Of a stretch of DNA of 25,836 bases, positions 17,852 through 25,836 are shown in pieces; position 1 is the first letter of the stretch, and each line of letters begins with the position of its first letter. The translations under genes and the position numbers were made by a program. Where the stretch lies: positions 1 to 25,836 of the forward strand of contig DCUH01000022.1 of NCBI GenBank assembly GCA_002327765.1. Reading direction: 5' to 3'. Source of the stretch: a bacterium UBA2219. Lineage in GTDB: Bacteria; Desulfobacterota; Deferrimicrobia; Deferrimicrobiales; Deferrimicrobiaceae. The notes under the pieces are model-generated. The model saw only the letters and a list, made by a program, of their open reading frames with translations. It ran no database searches and was not told the origin of the DNA.

Positions 17852-19405
17852 ATGGACGAAGCCCCGGGAGTCGAATCCGAGCTGATCGATGCGATCGCGG
17901 CCTACGCGCACGATCCGCTGGGGTTCGCCCGGTTCGCCTTCCCCTGGGGGGAGGCGGGCACGGACCTCGAGAAGTTCGAGGACCTCGAGGGCTGGCAGAT
18001 CGACGTGTTGGAGTCGATCGGCTCCAAGCTGCGCGCCGGCGCGGACCTGCAGACGGCGATCGACGAGGCGATCGCGGAGATGCCGCCGATCCTCGAAGCG
18101 GTGGCGTCCGGGCACGGCATCGGCAAGTCCGCCCTGATCTCCATCGTGATCATGTGGGCCATGTCGACGGCCGTGGACACCCGCGGGGTGGTGACGGCCA
18201 ACACGGAAGTCCAGCTACGCACGAAGACCTGGCCGGAGTTGGCCAAGTGGCACCGCATGTGCATCTGTGGGCACTGGTTCAAGCTCGAGGCCACCGCGCT
18301 GATCTCGAAGGACCCCGCGCACGAGAAGACCTGGCGGATCGACCAGGTGCCCTGGTCGGAGCACCGGGCGGAGGCCTTCGCGGGGCTGCACAACCAGGGC
18401 AAGCGGATCCTCGTGATCTTCGACGAGGCCTCCAACATCGCGGACAAGATCTGGGAGACCACGGAAGGGGCGTTGACCGACAGGGACACCGAGATCATCT
18501 GGCTGGCGTTCGGCAACCCGACCCGCTCCACCGGGCGGTTCAAGGCCTGCTTCGGGCAGTTCGGGCACCGCTGGGGGAAGCGGCACGTCGATTCCCGGAC
18601 GGTCCGGATCTCGAACAAATCGCAGATTCAGGCGTGGATCGACGACTACGGCGAGGACCACGACTTCGTCCGGGTGCGTGTGAAGGGCGAGTTCCCCCGG
18701 GCGGACGCCAAGGCGCTACTGGGGGAGGAAGAGGTCCGGGCCGCCATGGAGCGGCTGCTGAAACCCGAGTCGTACGAGTCCGCGCCGAAGATCCTGGGCG
18801 TGGATGTGGCCCGCCAGGGCGGGGACCGCTCCGTGATCTTCCCGCGGCAAGGACTGGTGGCGTTCCGGCCCAAATCGATGCGGATCCAGGACGAGATGCT
18901 GGTGGCCGACCAGGTGGCCCGGGCGTGGGACAAGTGGGAGGCGGACGGCTGCCTGATCGACTGCACGGGCGGCTGGGGATACGGCGTCTACGACCGTCTG
19001 GTGCAGCTGCATTACCAGCCCCAGCCGGTGGAGTTCGGCGGGGAGCCGTTCAACGCGACGTTCGCGAATAAGCGGGCGGAGATGTGGTGGGAGATGGCGA
19101 AGTGGGTACAGACCGGCGGTGTGCTGCCGAACCTGCCTTCGCTGGCCCGGGAGCTCACGGCGCAGCTGTACGACTACAACAAGCGGGGGCGGATCCTGCT
19201 CGAGGAGAAATCCATCATCCGGGAGCTGATCGGGGAGTCTCCCGACGAGGCGGACGCCCTGGCGTGCACGTTCGCGTACCCGGTGAAGAAGCGCACCGAC
19301 CGGCGGGACGGGTTCGCACAGACGGCGTTCGACCCCCGGACCGTGGGCAAAGGCGGCTTCGCCCAGGGCGTGGTTTCGCATCGGGGCTTCAAGGCGGCGG
19401 CCTGA
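17852..19405 (+). CDS. terL: large terminase subunit (ATPase/nuclease)
   Basis: The 517-residue motor protein packages DNA into the prohead. The ATPase domain has a Walker A variant SGHGIGKSAL (about residues 86-95), Walker B ILVIFDEAS (about 188-196), and a coupling motif region LAFGNPT (about 224-230). The RNaseH-like nuclease domain shows its acidic residues in LGVDVARQGGDRS (about 313-325), LIDCTGGWGYG (about 368-378) and SPDEADALACTFAY (about 462-475). The ATG is preceded by a duplicated 11/12-bp unit (GCAGGAACCTC, GCAGGGAACCTC, 17829-17851) whose second copy supplies the GGGAA ribosome site. Confidence 0.95.
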   Translation: MDEAPGVESELIDAIAAYAHDPLGFARFAFPWGEAGTDLEKFEDLEGWQIDVLESIGSKLRAGADLQTAIDEAIAEMPPILEAVASGHGIGKSALISIVIMWAMSTAVDTRGVVTANTEVQLRTKTWPELAKWHRMCICGHWFKLEATALISKDPAHEKTWRIDQVPWSEHRAEAFAGLHNQGKRILVIFDEASNIADKIWETTEGALTDRDTEIIWLAFGNPTRSTGRFKACFGQFGHRWGKRHVDSRTVRISNKSQIQAWIDDYGEDHDFVRVRVKGEFPRADAKALLGEEEVRAAMERLLKPESYESAPKILGVDVARQGGDRSVIFPRQGLVAFRPKSMRIQDEMLVADQVARAWDKWEADGCLIDCTGGWGYGVYDRLVQLHYQPQPVEFGGEPFNATFANKRAEMWWEMAKWVQTGGVLPNLPSLARELTAQLYDYNKRGRILLEEKSIIRELIGESPDEADALACTFAYPVKKRTDRRDGFAQTAFDPRTVGKGGFAQGVVSHRGFKAAA

Positions 19406-19421
19406 AGAGGGGAGGGAAGCG

Positions 19422-19766
19422 ATGGGCTGGAAGCGGTACGCGAAGAAGGCGGCGAAGATCGCCGGGTACACCCCGTTTACCGGGTTCGGGCTGCTCAACG
19501 AGGCCTCCGGGCTGAACACCGGGACTCCCGCGGGCGCCGTCGCCGGCATGCTGGGGATCGAGACGCCGGGCATGAAGAACGAGGCCAAGGACCTGGCGGC
19601 CAGGACGGAAGCCGAGGCGCAGGCGGCCGCCCGGCAGGCGGAGTTCGAGGCCTCCACGAAGGCCGGTCTCGAGCGGCTGGCGCTTCGCCGGCGCCGCTCG
19701 TTCGCGTCGTCGATCCTCGTCGAGCCCGGATCCTCGCTGGGTTCCGGATCCCGGCTGGGGGCGTAG
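19422..19766 (+). CDS. small protein between terminase and portal, unknown function
   Basis: The 114-residue protein begins behind GAGGGGAGGGAAG. It has a basic N-terminus (MGWKRYAKKAAKIAGY), a Gly-rich part, an Ala/Glu-rich helix (about 55-85, EAEAQAAARQAEFEAST), then RRRRSFASS and a Ser/Gly tail. Small genes at this place in podoviruses can encode virion-internal or head-assembly factors. No family can be assigned with confidence. Confidence 0.65.
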   Translation: MGWKRYAKKAAKIAGYTPFTGFGLLNEASGLNTGTPAGAVAGMLGIETPGMKNEAKDLAARTEAEAQAAARQAEFEASTKAGLERLALRRRRSFASSILVEPGSSLGSGSRLGA

Positions 19767-21455
19767 ATGGCTGCCGACCCGGCCGACATCATCAAGCGGT
19801 TCGATTCCTTGAAGCTGCTCCGGCTGCCGTACGAGCAGCACTGGGAGGACCTGGCGGAGTTCATGCTGCCGCGCAAGCGGGGGATGACCCGCAAGCTGGC
19901 CGAAGGGCAGAAGCTCACCGACTCCCAGTACGACATGACGGCGACGGAGGCGGGGGAGCGGCTGGCGCTGTTCCTCCACGGGGCGCTGTGTTCGACCGCG
20001 TATCCGTTCTTCGGGCTGGAGATGCGGGACCGGCGGATGATGGACATCAAGGCGATCGCCGACTGGATGGAGACGTGCTCGGACCTCCTGCTGTCGGCCT
20101 TCTCGCAGTCTAACTGGGACGCCGAATCCCCCGAATCGCTGATCGACAACGTCTTTTTCGGGACGTCCGCGCCGATGTTCATCGACGAGAAGCCGATCAC
20201 GCTGCCGGGACAGCGTTTCGGAGGGCTGCACTTCACCGCGCTGCCGCTGGCGGAGTGCTACCTGGCGGAAGGGCCGCTGGGGACGATCGACACCCTCTAC
20301 TGGAAATTCACGATGACGGCTACCGCCATCGCCCGTAGGTGGCCGGATACCTGCTCTCCGACCGTGAAGCTGCAGGCGGTAAACCGGCCGTACGAGTCCG
20401 TGGACCAGCTGCTGGCGATCGAGCCGCGGGAGGGCGCTTCCCAGAAGCCGGGGGCGTTTTCCTGGCAGCTGCCGTACGCCGGCGTCTACATCGAGCTCAA
20501 CACGCGCACCTTGCTCGAGGAGCGGGGCTTCCACGAGTTCCCGGCGCCGGCGTGCCGGTGGGGGAAGGCCAACTCCGACCGGGTGTACGGCCGCGGGCGG
20601 GGCGACACTGCGTATCCGGACGTCCGCACGCTCAACGAGGCGGAGCGCTACAAGCTGATGAGCTGGGCGCTGGCGCTGTTCCCGCCGTACATGAAGGACA
20701 TCGGGTTCGTCGGGTCGGTCCGGTGGCTCCCCGGGGCGGAGCATGAGGTCAGCGGCAAGTCTCTCGCGGGAGGGCTGAACCCCCCGATTCAGCCGATCCT
20801 CAACGGCGCGAAGTTCGACGTCGCGGAGATCGAGGGGGAGGCCAAGCGGGAGGCGATCCGCCGGGCGTTCTTCTGGCACCTGACCGAGCTGCCGGAGAAG
20901 GGGCCGCAGATGACGGCCCGGGAAGTCCAGATCCGGCTTCGGATCATGGAGCGGGCCCTCGGGGTGGATCCCGGCCGAATCAAGTCCGAGATGCTCGAGC
21001 CGGCCATCACGCGGTCATTCGGCATGCTGCTGCGGGCGGGGGTGCTGCCGCCTCCTCCGGACGAGCTGCTGCAGTACTCGGACGAGGACGGCGCGGCGAT
21101 CGACATCGTCTACAAGGGTCCGCTGGCGATGGCGCAGCGGGAGGACGATTCTATCGCGATCGAGTCCCAGGTGGAATACGTCCTGTCCGTCTTCGAACGG
21201 ACGGAGGATCCCGAGGTGCTGGATACACTGGACCTGGACGAGGCCTCGTGGACCCGGGCGGAGGTCTCCAGCGTGCCCTCCAAGGTCATGCGCGGGAAGG
21301 ACCAGGTCGTGCAGCGCCGGCAGGCGAGGGCGCAGGCGCAGGCGGAAGCGGCCGCCCGGGAGGAGCGCAACCTGATGGCGGACGAGATGCTCAAGAAATC
21401 ACAGGCGATGAAGGTGCAGGGCGAGGCCTCGGCGGCCGAGGGTGAGCCCGCATGA
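19767..21455 (+). CDS. portal protein (head-to-tail connector)
   Basis: The 562-residue protein matches the podovirus head-tail connector family (PF12236 type). It has IIKRFDSLKLLRLPYEQHWE and DLAEFMLPRK near the start (about residues 8-36), DMTATEAGERLALFLHGALC (about 56-75), a middle with YWKFTMTATAIARRW, and ALGVDPGRIKSEMLEPAITR (about 393-412). The C-terminus is a long helix rich in Gln and Ala. Portals form a twelve-fold ring through which DNA enters. The ATG directly follows the previous stop. The family points to a short-tailed phage like BPP-1. Confidence 0.92.
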   Translation: MAADPADIIKRFDSLKLLRLPYEQHWEDLAEFMLPRKRGMTRKLAEGQKLTDSQYDMTATEAGERLALFLHGALCSTAYPFFGLEMRDRRMMDIKAIADWMETCSDLLLSAFSQSNWDAESPESLIDNVFFGTSAPMFIDEKPITLPGQRFGGLHFTALPLAECYLAEGPLGTIDTLYWKFTMTATAIARRWPDTCSPTVKLQAVNRPYESVDQLLAIEPREGASQKPGAFSWQLPYAGVYIELNTRTLLEERGFHEFPAPACRWGKANSDRVYGRGRGDTAYPDVRTLNEAERYKLMSWALALFPPYMKDIGFVGSVRWLPGAEHEVSGKSLAGGLNPPIQPILNGAKFDVAEIEGEAKREAIRRAFFWHLTELPEKGPQMTAREVQIRLRIMERALGVDPGRIKSEMLEPAITRSFGMLLRAGVLPPPPDELLQYSDEDGAAIDIVYKGPLAMAQREDDSIAIESQVEYVLSVFERTEDPEVLDTLDLDEASWTRAEVSSVPSKVMRGKDQVVQRRQARAQAQAEAAAREERNLMADEMLKKSQAMKVQGEASAAEGEPA

Positions 21456-21769
21456 CGACCGGGCGCACGCCGGACCGGGAGCGGATCTTCCAGCAGATTA
21501 TGCAGGAGCGGGAGAAGTTCATCGGGGAGAAGGAGCGGGAGATCCTGCTGGCCTACAAGCTGACCTTCGAGTCGGCTCCCGGGCGGATGGTGCTCGACGA
21601 TCTGGAGCGGGCTTACGGCGGGATCACGTTCACTCCCGGGTATCCGGACGTCTCGGCGTTCAAGGAAGGGCGCCGGTCGGTTGCCGACGATATCCGGGCC
21701 ATGCTGAAACGCGCGGAGGCGCTGGGCGTGGCGCCGCCTCCGCCCAGACAGGAGGAGAGCGAGGGATGA
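21452..21769 (+). CDS. Bbp19-like phage protein
   Basis: The 105-residue protein overlaps the portal stop (ATGA). The central stretch GRMVLDDLERAYGGI (about residues 44-58) and VSAFKEGRRSVADDIRAML (about 68-86) match the Bbp19-like group found between portal and scaffold in BPP-1-type phages. The ending is Pro-rich. The role is not established. It is presumed a head-assembly or virion component. Confidence 0.75.
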   Translation: MTTGRTPDRERIFQQIMQEREKFIGEKEREILLAYKLTFESAPGRMVLDDLERAYGGITFTPGYPDVSAFKEGRRSVADDIRAMLKRAEALGVAPPPPRQEESEG

Positions 21770-22554
21770 AACGTGGCTGGAAATACCAGGCGGGGATCGG
21801 TTTGTGCGTCGGCGAAGGTGAGGGAGCTGGAGGTGCGGGAGGTGCTGGTGCGGGCGGCCAGGCGGGTGGCGGCCAAGGCGGCGACCCGGGGGCCGGCGGC
21901 GCGGGAAGTGGGGGGAATGCTGGTGCGGGCGGCGATGGCGGCGCAGGCAACGCTGCCGCCTGGCATGAGAACGCCGGCTGGTTCGACGCCCTGCCCGAAG
22001 GGCTGAAGGGCGCCTCGGCGGCGCTGGAGGGGTTCAAGGGGAAGGCGCTGGGGGAGGTCCTCTCCGGGCTGACGCAGCGGGTGGCGGAGAGCTCCCCGCC
22101 GGCGACCCCGAAAGACTACCAGATCAGGCTGCCGGCCCGGCCGGACGGAACGCCGGCGGACCCGAAGGCGATCCCCGAGGGGTTCCTCGAGGCGATGCAC
22201 GCCGCCGGCGCCACCGGCAAGGTGCTCCAGGCGATGGTCGACTTCGAGGCGGGGCGCGGGAAGGCGGCGTACGACGCCACGGTGAAGGCGGAAAAGGAAG
22301 CCGCGGACGCCCTGAAGTCCAAGTGGGGCGCGAAATACGACGAGCGGGTCACGCTGACCTCCCGGGCGATCGAGACGTTCCCGGAGGGGATCCGAAAGAT
22401 CATCACGGACGAGAAGCTGGGTTCGGATCCGTTCTTCATCGAGCTGATCTACACCATCGGCGAGGCGCAGCGGGAAGGGCGGCTGCACCAGGGGGACCCG
22501 GGATCGCAGAGGAAATCCACCGCCGATCTCTTCTACGGACCGAATCCGAAGTAG
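21766..22554 (+). CDS. capsid scaffolding protein
   Basis: The 262-residue protein starts with MKRGWKYQAGIGL, then has a Gly/Ala-rich low-complexity segment (about residues 18-64). WHENAGWFDALPEGLKGASA (about 65-84), a helical charged body (about 140-200, AAYDATVKAEKEAADALKSK) and a basic end follow. This is the pattern of scaffolding proteins that guide prohead assembly. Its place before the major capsid gene is canonical. The Gly-rich segment is coded by repetitive GGxGG-type DNA (about 21821-21955). Confidence 0.8.
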   Translation: MKRGWKYQAGIGLCVGEGEGAGGAGGAGAGGQAGGGQGGDPGAGGAGSGGNAGAGGDGGAGNAAAWHENAGWFDALPEGLKGASAALEGFKGKALGEVLSGLTQRVAESSPPATPKDYQIRLPARPDGTPADPKAIPEGFLEAMHAAGATGKVLQAMVDFEAGRGKAAYDATVKAEKEAADALKSKWGAKYDERVTLTSRAIETFPEGIRKIITDEKLGSDPFFIELIYTIGEAQREGRLHQGDPGSQRKSTADLFYGPNPK

Positions 22555-22582
22555 CAGATCGCCCATATCCTCGTTTTTTGAA

Positions 22583-22605
22583 GCCCGCCTGTGTGCGGGT
22601 TTTTT
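22583..22605 (+). terminator. Rho-independent terminator before the major capsid gene
   Basis: GCCCGC and GCGGGT form a short stem around CTGTGT and lead into six T residues. It is weak enough to let part of the transcripts continue. A ribosome site (AAAGGAG) and the capsid ATG follow 38 bases later. Confidence 0.75.
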
Positions 22606-22643
22606 GTTTCGGCTGACAACCCATTCCGAAAGGAGAAACGACC

Positions 22644-23657
22644 ATGTCGACCATCGGCGCGTCCGTGATGACGCTTGCGGACTACGCGAAAGGCCTGGGG
22701 CCCGATCACAAGATCGCCCGGGTCATCGAGTTGCTCAACCAGCAGAACGAGGCCCTCGAGGACATCGATTTCCGAGAAGGCAACCTGCCCACGGGCACGC
22801 GCACCGTGGTCCGGACCGGCATGCCCACCGTCTACTGGCGCATGATCAACCAGGGAGTCCCGACCTCCAAGTCCACGAAGGCGCAGATCGACGCGCTGTG
22901 CGGCCGGATGGAGGCGTGGTCTTCCGTCGACGAGGCGCTGGCGGAGCTCGCGCCCGACCTGGGGGCCTTCCGGCTCTCCGAGGCGACGTCCTTCATCGAG
23001 GCCATGAACCAGGAGGCGGCCTCCACGCTGTTCTACGGGACGCTGGCCAACCCCGAGGAGTTCGTCGGTCTCACGCCGCATTACAGCTCGCTGTCGGCGG
23101 CCAACGCGCAGAACATCATCAACGCCGGCGGAGTCGGCTCGGACAACAGCTCCATCTGGCTGGTGGTCTGGGGCGAGAACACCGTCCACGGGATCTACCC
23201 GAAGGGCACCACGGCCGGCCTCGATCACAAGGATCTCGGGCTTCAGACGGTCCAGGTCACCGCGAGCGTGACTCCCACGCAGCTGCGAGCGTACCAGGAC
23301 CAGTTCATCTGGCGGCTGGGGCTGGTGGTCAAGGACTGGCGCTACGCGGTCCGCATCTGCAACATCGACGTCTCCAACCTGGTCAACGGGACCGTGTCCG
23401 CGGCAGATCTGGCCAAGCTGATGTCCCGGGCGATCGACCGGATCCCCAGCTTCAGCATGGGGCGTGCAGCGTTCTACGCCAACCGGACGATCAAAAGCAT
23501 GCTGCGCGTGCAGGCCATGGACAAGTCCCAGAACGTTCTCTCCGTCCAGGAGTCGGCGACGCAGTACGGCAACCCGGTCCGCGGCGGGCTTTCCTTCCTG
23601 GGCATCCCGATCCGCACCTGCGACGCCCTGACCGAGGCCGAGACGCTGGTCGCGTAA
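22644..23657 (+). CDS. major capsid protein
   Basis: The 337-residue protein resembles the BPP-1-type (Bbp17-like) major capsid protein, an HK97-fold shell subunit. Visible segments are MTLADYAKGLGPDHKIARVI (about residues 9-28), LPTGTRTVVRTGMPTVYWR (about 49-67), the helix DLGAFRLSEATSFIEAMNQE (about 104-123) and FLGIPIRTCDALTEAE at the C-terminus. The ATG lies seven bases after AAAGGAGAA. The order scaffold, capsid, cement protein is the same as in BPP-1. No maturation protease is seen. Confidence 0.88.
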   Translation: MSTIGASVMTLADYAKGLGPDHKIARVIELLNQQNEALEDIDFREGNLPTGTRTVVRTGMPTVYWRMINQGVPTSKSTKAQIDALCGRMEAWSSVDEALAELAPDLGAFRLSEATSFIEAMNQEAASTLFYGTLANPEEFVGLTPHYSSLSAANAQNIINAGGVGSDNSSIWLVVWGENTVHGIYPKGTTAGLDHKDLGLQTVQVTASVTPTQLRAYQDQFIWRLGLVVKDWRYAVRICNIDVSNLVNGTVSAADLAKLMSRAIDRIPSFSMGRAAFYANRTIKSMLRVQAMDKSQNVLSVQESATQYGNPVRGGLSFLGIPIRTCDALTEAETLVA

Positions 23658-23692
23658 CCCCTTCAAAAGACGAATCCATAAGGAGGATCGCC

Positions 23693-24127
23693 ATGTACCT
23701 GGATGCGCAGACCCAGATCTGCACCGAGCAGGCGTTCACCGACGACGCGGTGTCGGAGAACACGTATGACTGCGGCGTCGCCGGCCGCGACATCGCCGAA
23801 GGAGAGCCGATGGCCCTGGTCCTCGTCCCGACGGTCGCCGCGAAGGTTTCCGGCGGTACCGAGACGTACGAGTTCCAGGTGATCAACGACGACGACGAGG
23901 CGCTGGGAAGCGCGACCGCGATCGCCGCCCGGACGATCGCGGGGTCCGCACTCACCGTCGGCTCCAAGCACGTCATCCCGATCCCGGCCGGAGCGATCAC
24001 GCTGCGGTACCTCGGGATGAACTTCAACGGATCGAACACTCCGACGATCACCCTCGACGCCTGGATCATGCCGCTGTCGATGGCCGGCAGCTGGAAGGCC
24101 TACACCGACAACGTAACGATCCAGTAA
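23693..24127 (+). CDS. Bbp16-like capsid cement protein
   Basis: The 144-residue protein matches the Bbp16 pattern throughout. It has MYLDAQTQICTEQAFTDD at the start, GEPMALVLVPTVAAKVSGG (about 42-60), TYEFQVINDDDEALGSATAI (about 63-82) and GSKHVIPIPAGAITLRYLG (about 94-112). In BPP-1 this jelly-roll protein forms dimers on the capsid surface and strengthens the shell. AAGGAGG stands before the ATG. It follows the major capsid gene, as in BPP-1. Confidence 0.85.
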   Translation: MYLDAQTQICTEQAFTDDAVSENTYDCGVAGRDIAEGEPMALVLVPTVAAKVSGGTETYEFQVINDDDEALGSATAIAARTIAGSALTVGSKHVIPIPAGAITLRYLGMNFNGSNTPTITLDAWIMPLSMAGSWKAYTDNVTIQ

Positions 24128-24137
24128 GGAGGCCGAC

Positions 24138-24416
24138 ATGAAGGTTCGCGCGATCAAGTTCGGCTTCTACAAGCAGAAGCGCCGGATCGGGGACGTGTTC
24201 GAGTTCGAGGGGATCCCCTCCGGCGTATGGATGGAGCCCGTCGACGAGGCCGCCCGGGCGGCGTTCAAAAAGGCCGGCCTCAAGGTTGCCGAGCCGGCCA
24301 AGGCGCCGCCGGAGAAGGAGCCCGGAGAGAAGAAGGGCCCCAGGGCGAAAACCCTGTCCGACGCGGCCGCAGAAGAGGGTTTCGTCAAATCCACCGGCGA
24401 CCAGAACGTCATCTGA
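24138..24416 (+). CDS. small virion-region protein, unknown function
   Basis: The 92-residue protein has a beta-rich head MKVRAIKFGFYKQKRRIGDV and FEFEGIPSGVWMEPV (about residues 1-36). A Lys/Pro/Glu-rich linker and a short helix follow. The head resembles small proteins often found after major capsid genes of many phages. AAGGAGG stands upstream. No function can be assigned. Confidence 0.7.
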   Translation: MKVRAIKFGFYKQKRRIGDVFEFEGIPSGVWMEPVDEAARAAFKKAGLKVAEPAKAPPEKEPGEKKGPRAKTLSDAAAEEGFVKSTGDQNVI

Positions 24417-24426
24417 AACCCCATCG

Positions 24427-24452
24427 GCCCCGGGGAGCAGCCTCCCCGGGGC
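24427..24452 (+). other. strong 11-bp intergenic hairpin
   Basis: GCCCCGGGGAG and CTCCCCGGGGC pair perfectly around loop CAGC. No T run follows, so it is not a standard terminator. It could protect the 3' end of the capsid message or slow ribosome entry into the next gene. Confidence 0.6.
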
Positions 24453-24476
24453 TCCACCCAATGGAGGGCTGAAACC

Positions 24477-24920
24477 ATGAAGAGATTCTCGCTTTGCATG
24501 CTGGGCGCCCTGCTGCTGCTCGCGGCGGCGGTGGTGCCCATGGCGTATTCCGCTGGAGGCGCGGGGCTGATCGGCACCGCGGTGCTGACGCAGGCGACCG
24601 ACAACCAGACCACGGCGGCGGTGGCGATGCCTTCGGCGGCGACGTCCATCGGCGGGCCGGTCACGAAGATGTGGATCGCCAACGCGTCGGCGATCACCAG
24701 CTCCACGATGGCCTTGCGATGCTCTCCGGACGGCGGGACGACCTATTACCCCTTCTACACCTTCAACAACGGGACGAACGTGATCGCCGCGACGACCGCC
24801 GCGGCGACGACTTCCGTGCTGTGGGAGGTGCCGGGGGACGTCTCGGTCTGCACTCACGTCAAGGTCTACTTCGGGTCCGCCCAGGCGGCGAACGAAAGCG
24901 TCTATATCTACGGCAGGTAA
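24477..24920 (+). CDS. secreted or exported Ser/Thr/Ala-rich protein in the virion module
   Basis: The 147-residue protein starts with a textbook Sec signal peptide, MKRFSLCMLGALLLLAAAVV and a likely cut after AYS (about residue 25). The mature part is beta-rich and Ser/Thr/Ala-rich (LTQATDNQTTAAVAMPSAAT), with two Cys (about 82 and 124) that could form a disulphide in the periplasm. The ribosome site is GGAGGG. A signal peptide is odd for a virion gene. It may be a periplasmic decoy, an exclusion protein or a virion part with a hydrophobic start. Confidence 0.75.
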   Translation: MKRFSLCMLGALLLLAAAVVPMAYSAGGAGLIGTAVLTQATDNQTTAAVAMPSAATSIGGPVTKMWIANASAITSSTMALRCSPDGGTTYYPFYTFNNGTNVIAATTAAATTSVLWEVPGDVSVCTHVKVYFGSAQAANESVYIYGR

Positions 24921-24927
24921 CCGGGAG

Positions 24928-24951
24928 CCGGGGCCCCCACGGGGGTCCCGG
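24928..24951 (+). other. intergenic hairpin
   Basis: CCGGGGCCCCC pairs with GGGGGTCCCGG, with one G-T pair. There is no T run. It is the second such hairpin in the tail-proximal genes, which suggests mRNA processing or stabilising elements. Confidence 0.5.
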
Positions 24952-24973
24952 CATCCACAGGGAGGGGAACGGC

Positions 24974-25333
24974 ATGGCGGAGATCGGGTACACGATTCTT
25001 GTCACCGGACAGGAGCACCGCGGAGTCGGCCTGGTCAAGTGGGCCGGCATGGGCAACGGGGACGTGGGAAAGCCGTTCGTGTTTCCCGGACATCCGGACC
25101 GCTCCGTGCACGTCAAGGGCACGTACGGGGCTGGCGGTACCGTGGTCCTGGAGGGCTCGCTCGAGGTGGCCCCGGAATCCTACTGCACGCTCAACGATCC
25201 GCAGGGAAACCCGCTGTCGTTCTCCCTGGAGAAGATCGAGCAGGTCCTCGAAAACGCCACCAATATCCGGCCGCGGGTCAGCGCCGGGGACGAGACCACG
25301 TCCCTCGATGTCTACCTGCTGATGTCGAAGTAA
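24974..25333 (+). CDS. small virion-region protein, unknown function
   Basis: The 119-residue protein starts behind GGGAGGGG. It is beta-rich with many Gly (VKWAGMGNGDVGKPF, VKGTYGAGGTVVLEGSLEVA). A helix SLEKIEQVLENATNI follows, then a final strand DVYLLMSK. The layout resembles small adaptor or stabilisation-type proteins. It may be a head-tail or tail component. The ribosome site and packing support a real gene. Confidence 0.7.
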   Translation: MAEIGYTILVTGQEHRGVGLVKWAGMGNGDVGKPFVFPGHPDRSVHVKGTYGAGGTVVLEGSLEVAPESYCTLNDPQGNPLSFSLEKIEQVLENATNIRPRVSAGDETTSLDVYLLMSK

Positions 25334-25346
25334 GGGGGAGGGGGCA

Positions 25347-25836
25347 ATGGCCGACCTGACGAAGGAGCAGCAGAACGAAGCCTACCGGCAGATCCGGGCG
25401 ATGGCGAATGCGTTTCGGTTCTGCAAGGACGGCGAGGGGCTGATCGTCGCCGTGATGCAGGCGGAAGAGCAGAAGACGAAGCTCCAGGCGGAGATCGCGC
25501 AGCTGCGCGAAGATCTGCAGAGGTCCGTCCAGGAGACCGAAGCCGCCCGGGCAATCCTTGCCGGCGTCAAATCCGACCTCGAGACGGAAGCGGAGAGGCT
25601 GGCCGCCTACAGGGAAACCGAGCTCGCAAAGATCGCCCAGGCGGGAGCGGACGAGCAGGCCAGGCTCGAGGAGCAGCTGCGGATCGCCCGGGAAGCCGTC
25701 ATGAAAGCCAAGCAGGCCCACGTCGCCGCCTTGCAGGACGCGCAGGCGGAGCTCGCGGCCAGGAATGCGGAAGTCCAGGCGGCGCAGGAGAAGCTTGCCG
25801 GCCTCAAGGCGGAGCTCGCCGCGATCGCCGCGAAGA
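25347..25836 (+). CDS. coiled-coil protein, partial (runs off the right edge)
   Basis: An open frame from ATG 25347 (GGGGGAGGGGGC upstream) runs to the edge with 163 codons and no stop. After a short helical head (KEQQNEAYRQIRAMANAFRF) it is almost one long Glu/Ala/Lys/Gln coiled coil (about residues 40-163). Comparable genes in this place code for tail-fibre shafts, chaperones or internal core proteins. The missing part prevents a call. Confidence 0.7.
   Translation, partial: MADLTKEQQNEAYRQIRAMANAFRFCKDGEGLIVAVMQAEEQKTKLQAEIAQLREDLQRSVQETEAARAILAGVKSDLETEAERLAAYRETELAKIAQAGADEQARLEEQLRIAREAVMKAKQAHVAALQDAQAELAARNAEVQAAQEKLAGLKAELAAIAAK

Noticed and set aside
18716..20879. Two open frames of about 500 codons on the minus strand
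   Set aside because: They are mirror frames of the terminase and portal genes, produced by high GC content. They are rich in Arg, Pro and Ser and have no recognisable domain.
1..25836. CRISPR array, insertion sequence or diversity-generating retroelement
   Set aside because: No regularly spaced direct repeats of the right size, no transposase and no reverse transcriptase were seen.

Overview
The window is a 25.8 kb stretch of a temperate, tailed double-stranded DNA phage, most likely podovirus-like because its portal and head genes resemble those of Bordetella phage BPP-1. It is GC-rich, with sigma70-type promoters, Shine-Dalgarno starts and frequent ATGA/GTGA overlaps. This suggests a GC-rich Gram-negative host, perhaps a deltaproteobacterium of the Desulfuromonadales type, but the sequence alone cannot fix the taxon.

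Layout. (1) 1-2241, plus strand: the last codons of a preceding gene, then a lysis module of Amidase_3 endolysin, holin-like, spanin-like and small membrane proteins. (2) 2265-2480: a candidate phage attachment site (attP). It holds 45 nt identical in form to the 3' part of a tRNA-Thr(CGT), flanked by short repeats that could be integrase/excisionase arm sites. (3) 2487-6839, minus strand: a tightly coupled leftward operon that ends in excisionase-like and integrase genes. (4) 6840-7705: a mostly gene-free GC-rich stretch with an intact tRNA-Met(CAT) and a leftward promoter-operator. (5) 7706-9309: the immunity region, with a PemK/MazF-like toxin, a structured RNA with terminator, an AT-rich membrane protein, and two divergent HTH regulators around a double operator. 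(6) 9391-15158: rightward early genes, including a CII-like regulator, zinc-finger proteins, a replisome organizer, a DnaC-like loader, a DUF2303 protein and a second tyrosine recombinase. A leftward DUF5678-like/retropepsin pair interrupts them. (7) 15199-25836: packaging and virion genes: small and large terminase, portal, Bbp19-like, scaffold, major capsid, Bbp16-like cement protein, and several connector or tail genes running off the right edge.

How it works together. Regions 2-6 copy the lambda plan: attP-int-xis-(leftward operon)-pL/OL-accessory genes-repressor-OR/pR-cro-cII-replication. Three copies of the operator TACCCA-N4-TGGGTA support this. Two of them fill the -35/-10 spacer of strong, opposed promoters (pL at 7615-7643, pR at 9039-9067). 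A repressor bound to these sites would silence both arms at once. The accessory genes between OL and OR (toxin, structured RNA, membrane protein) sit where lambda carries rexAB, so they are the best candidates for lysogen-expressed host-protection functions. Lysis genes lie on the far side of attP from int. The sequence therefore reads as a circular or circularly permuted phage genome (or an excised/tandem prophage) rather than a simple prophage end.
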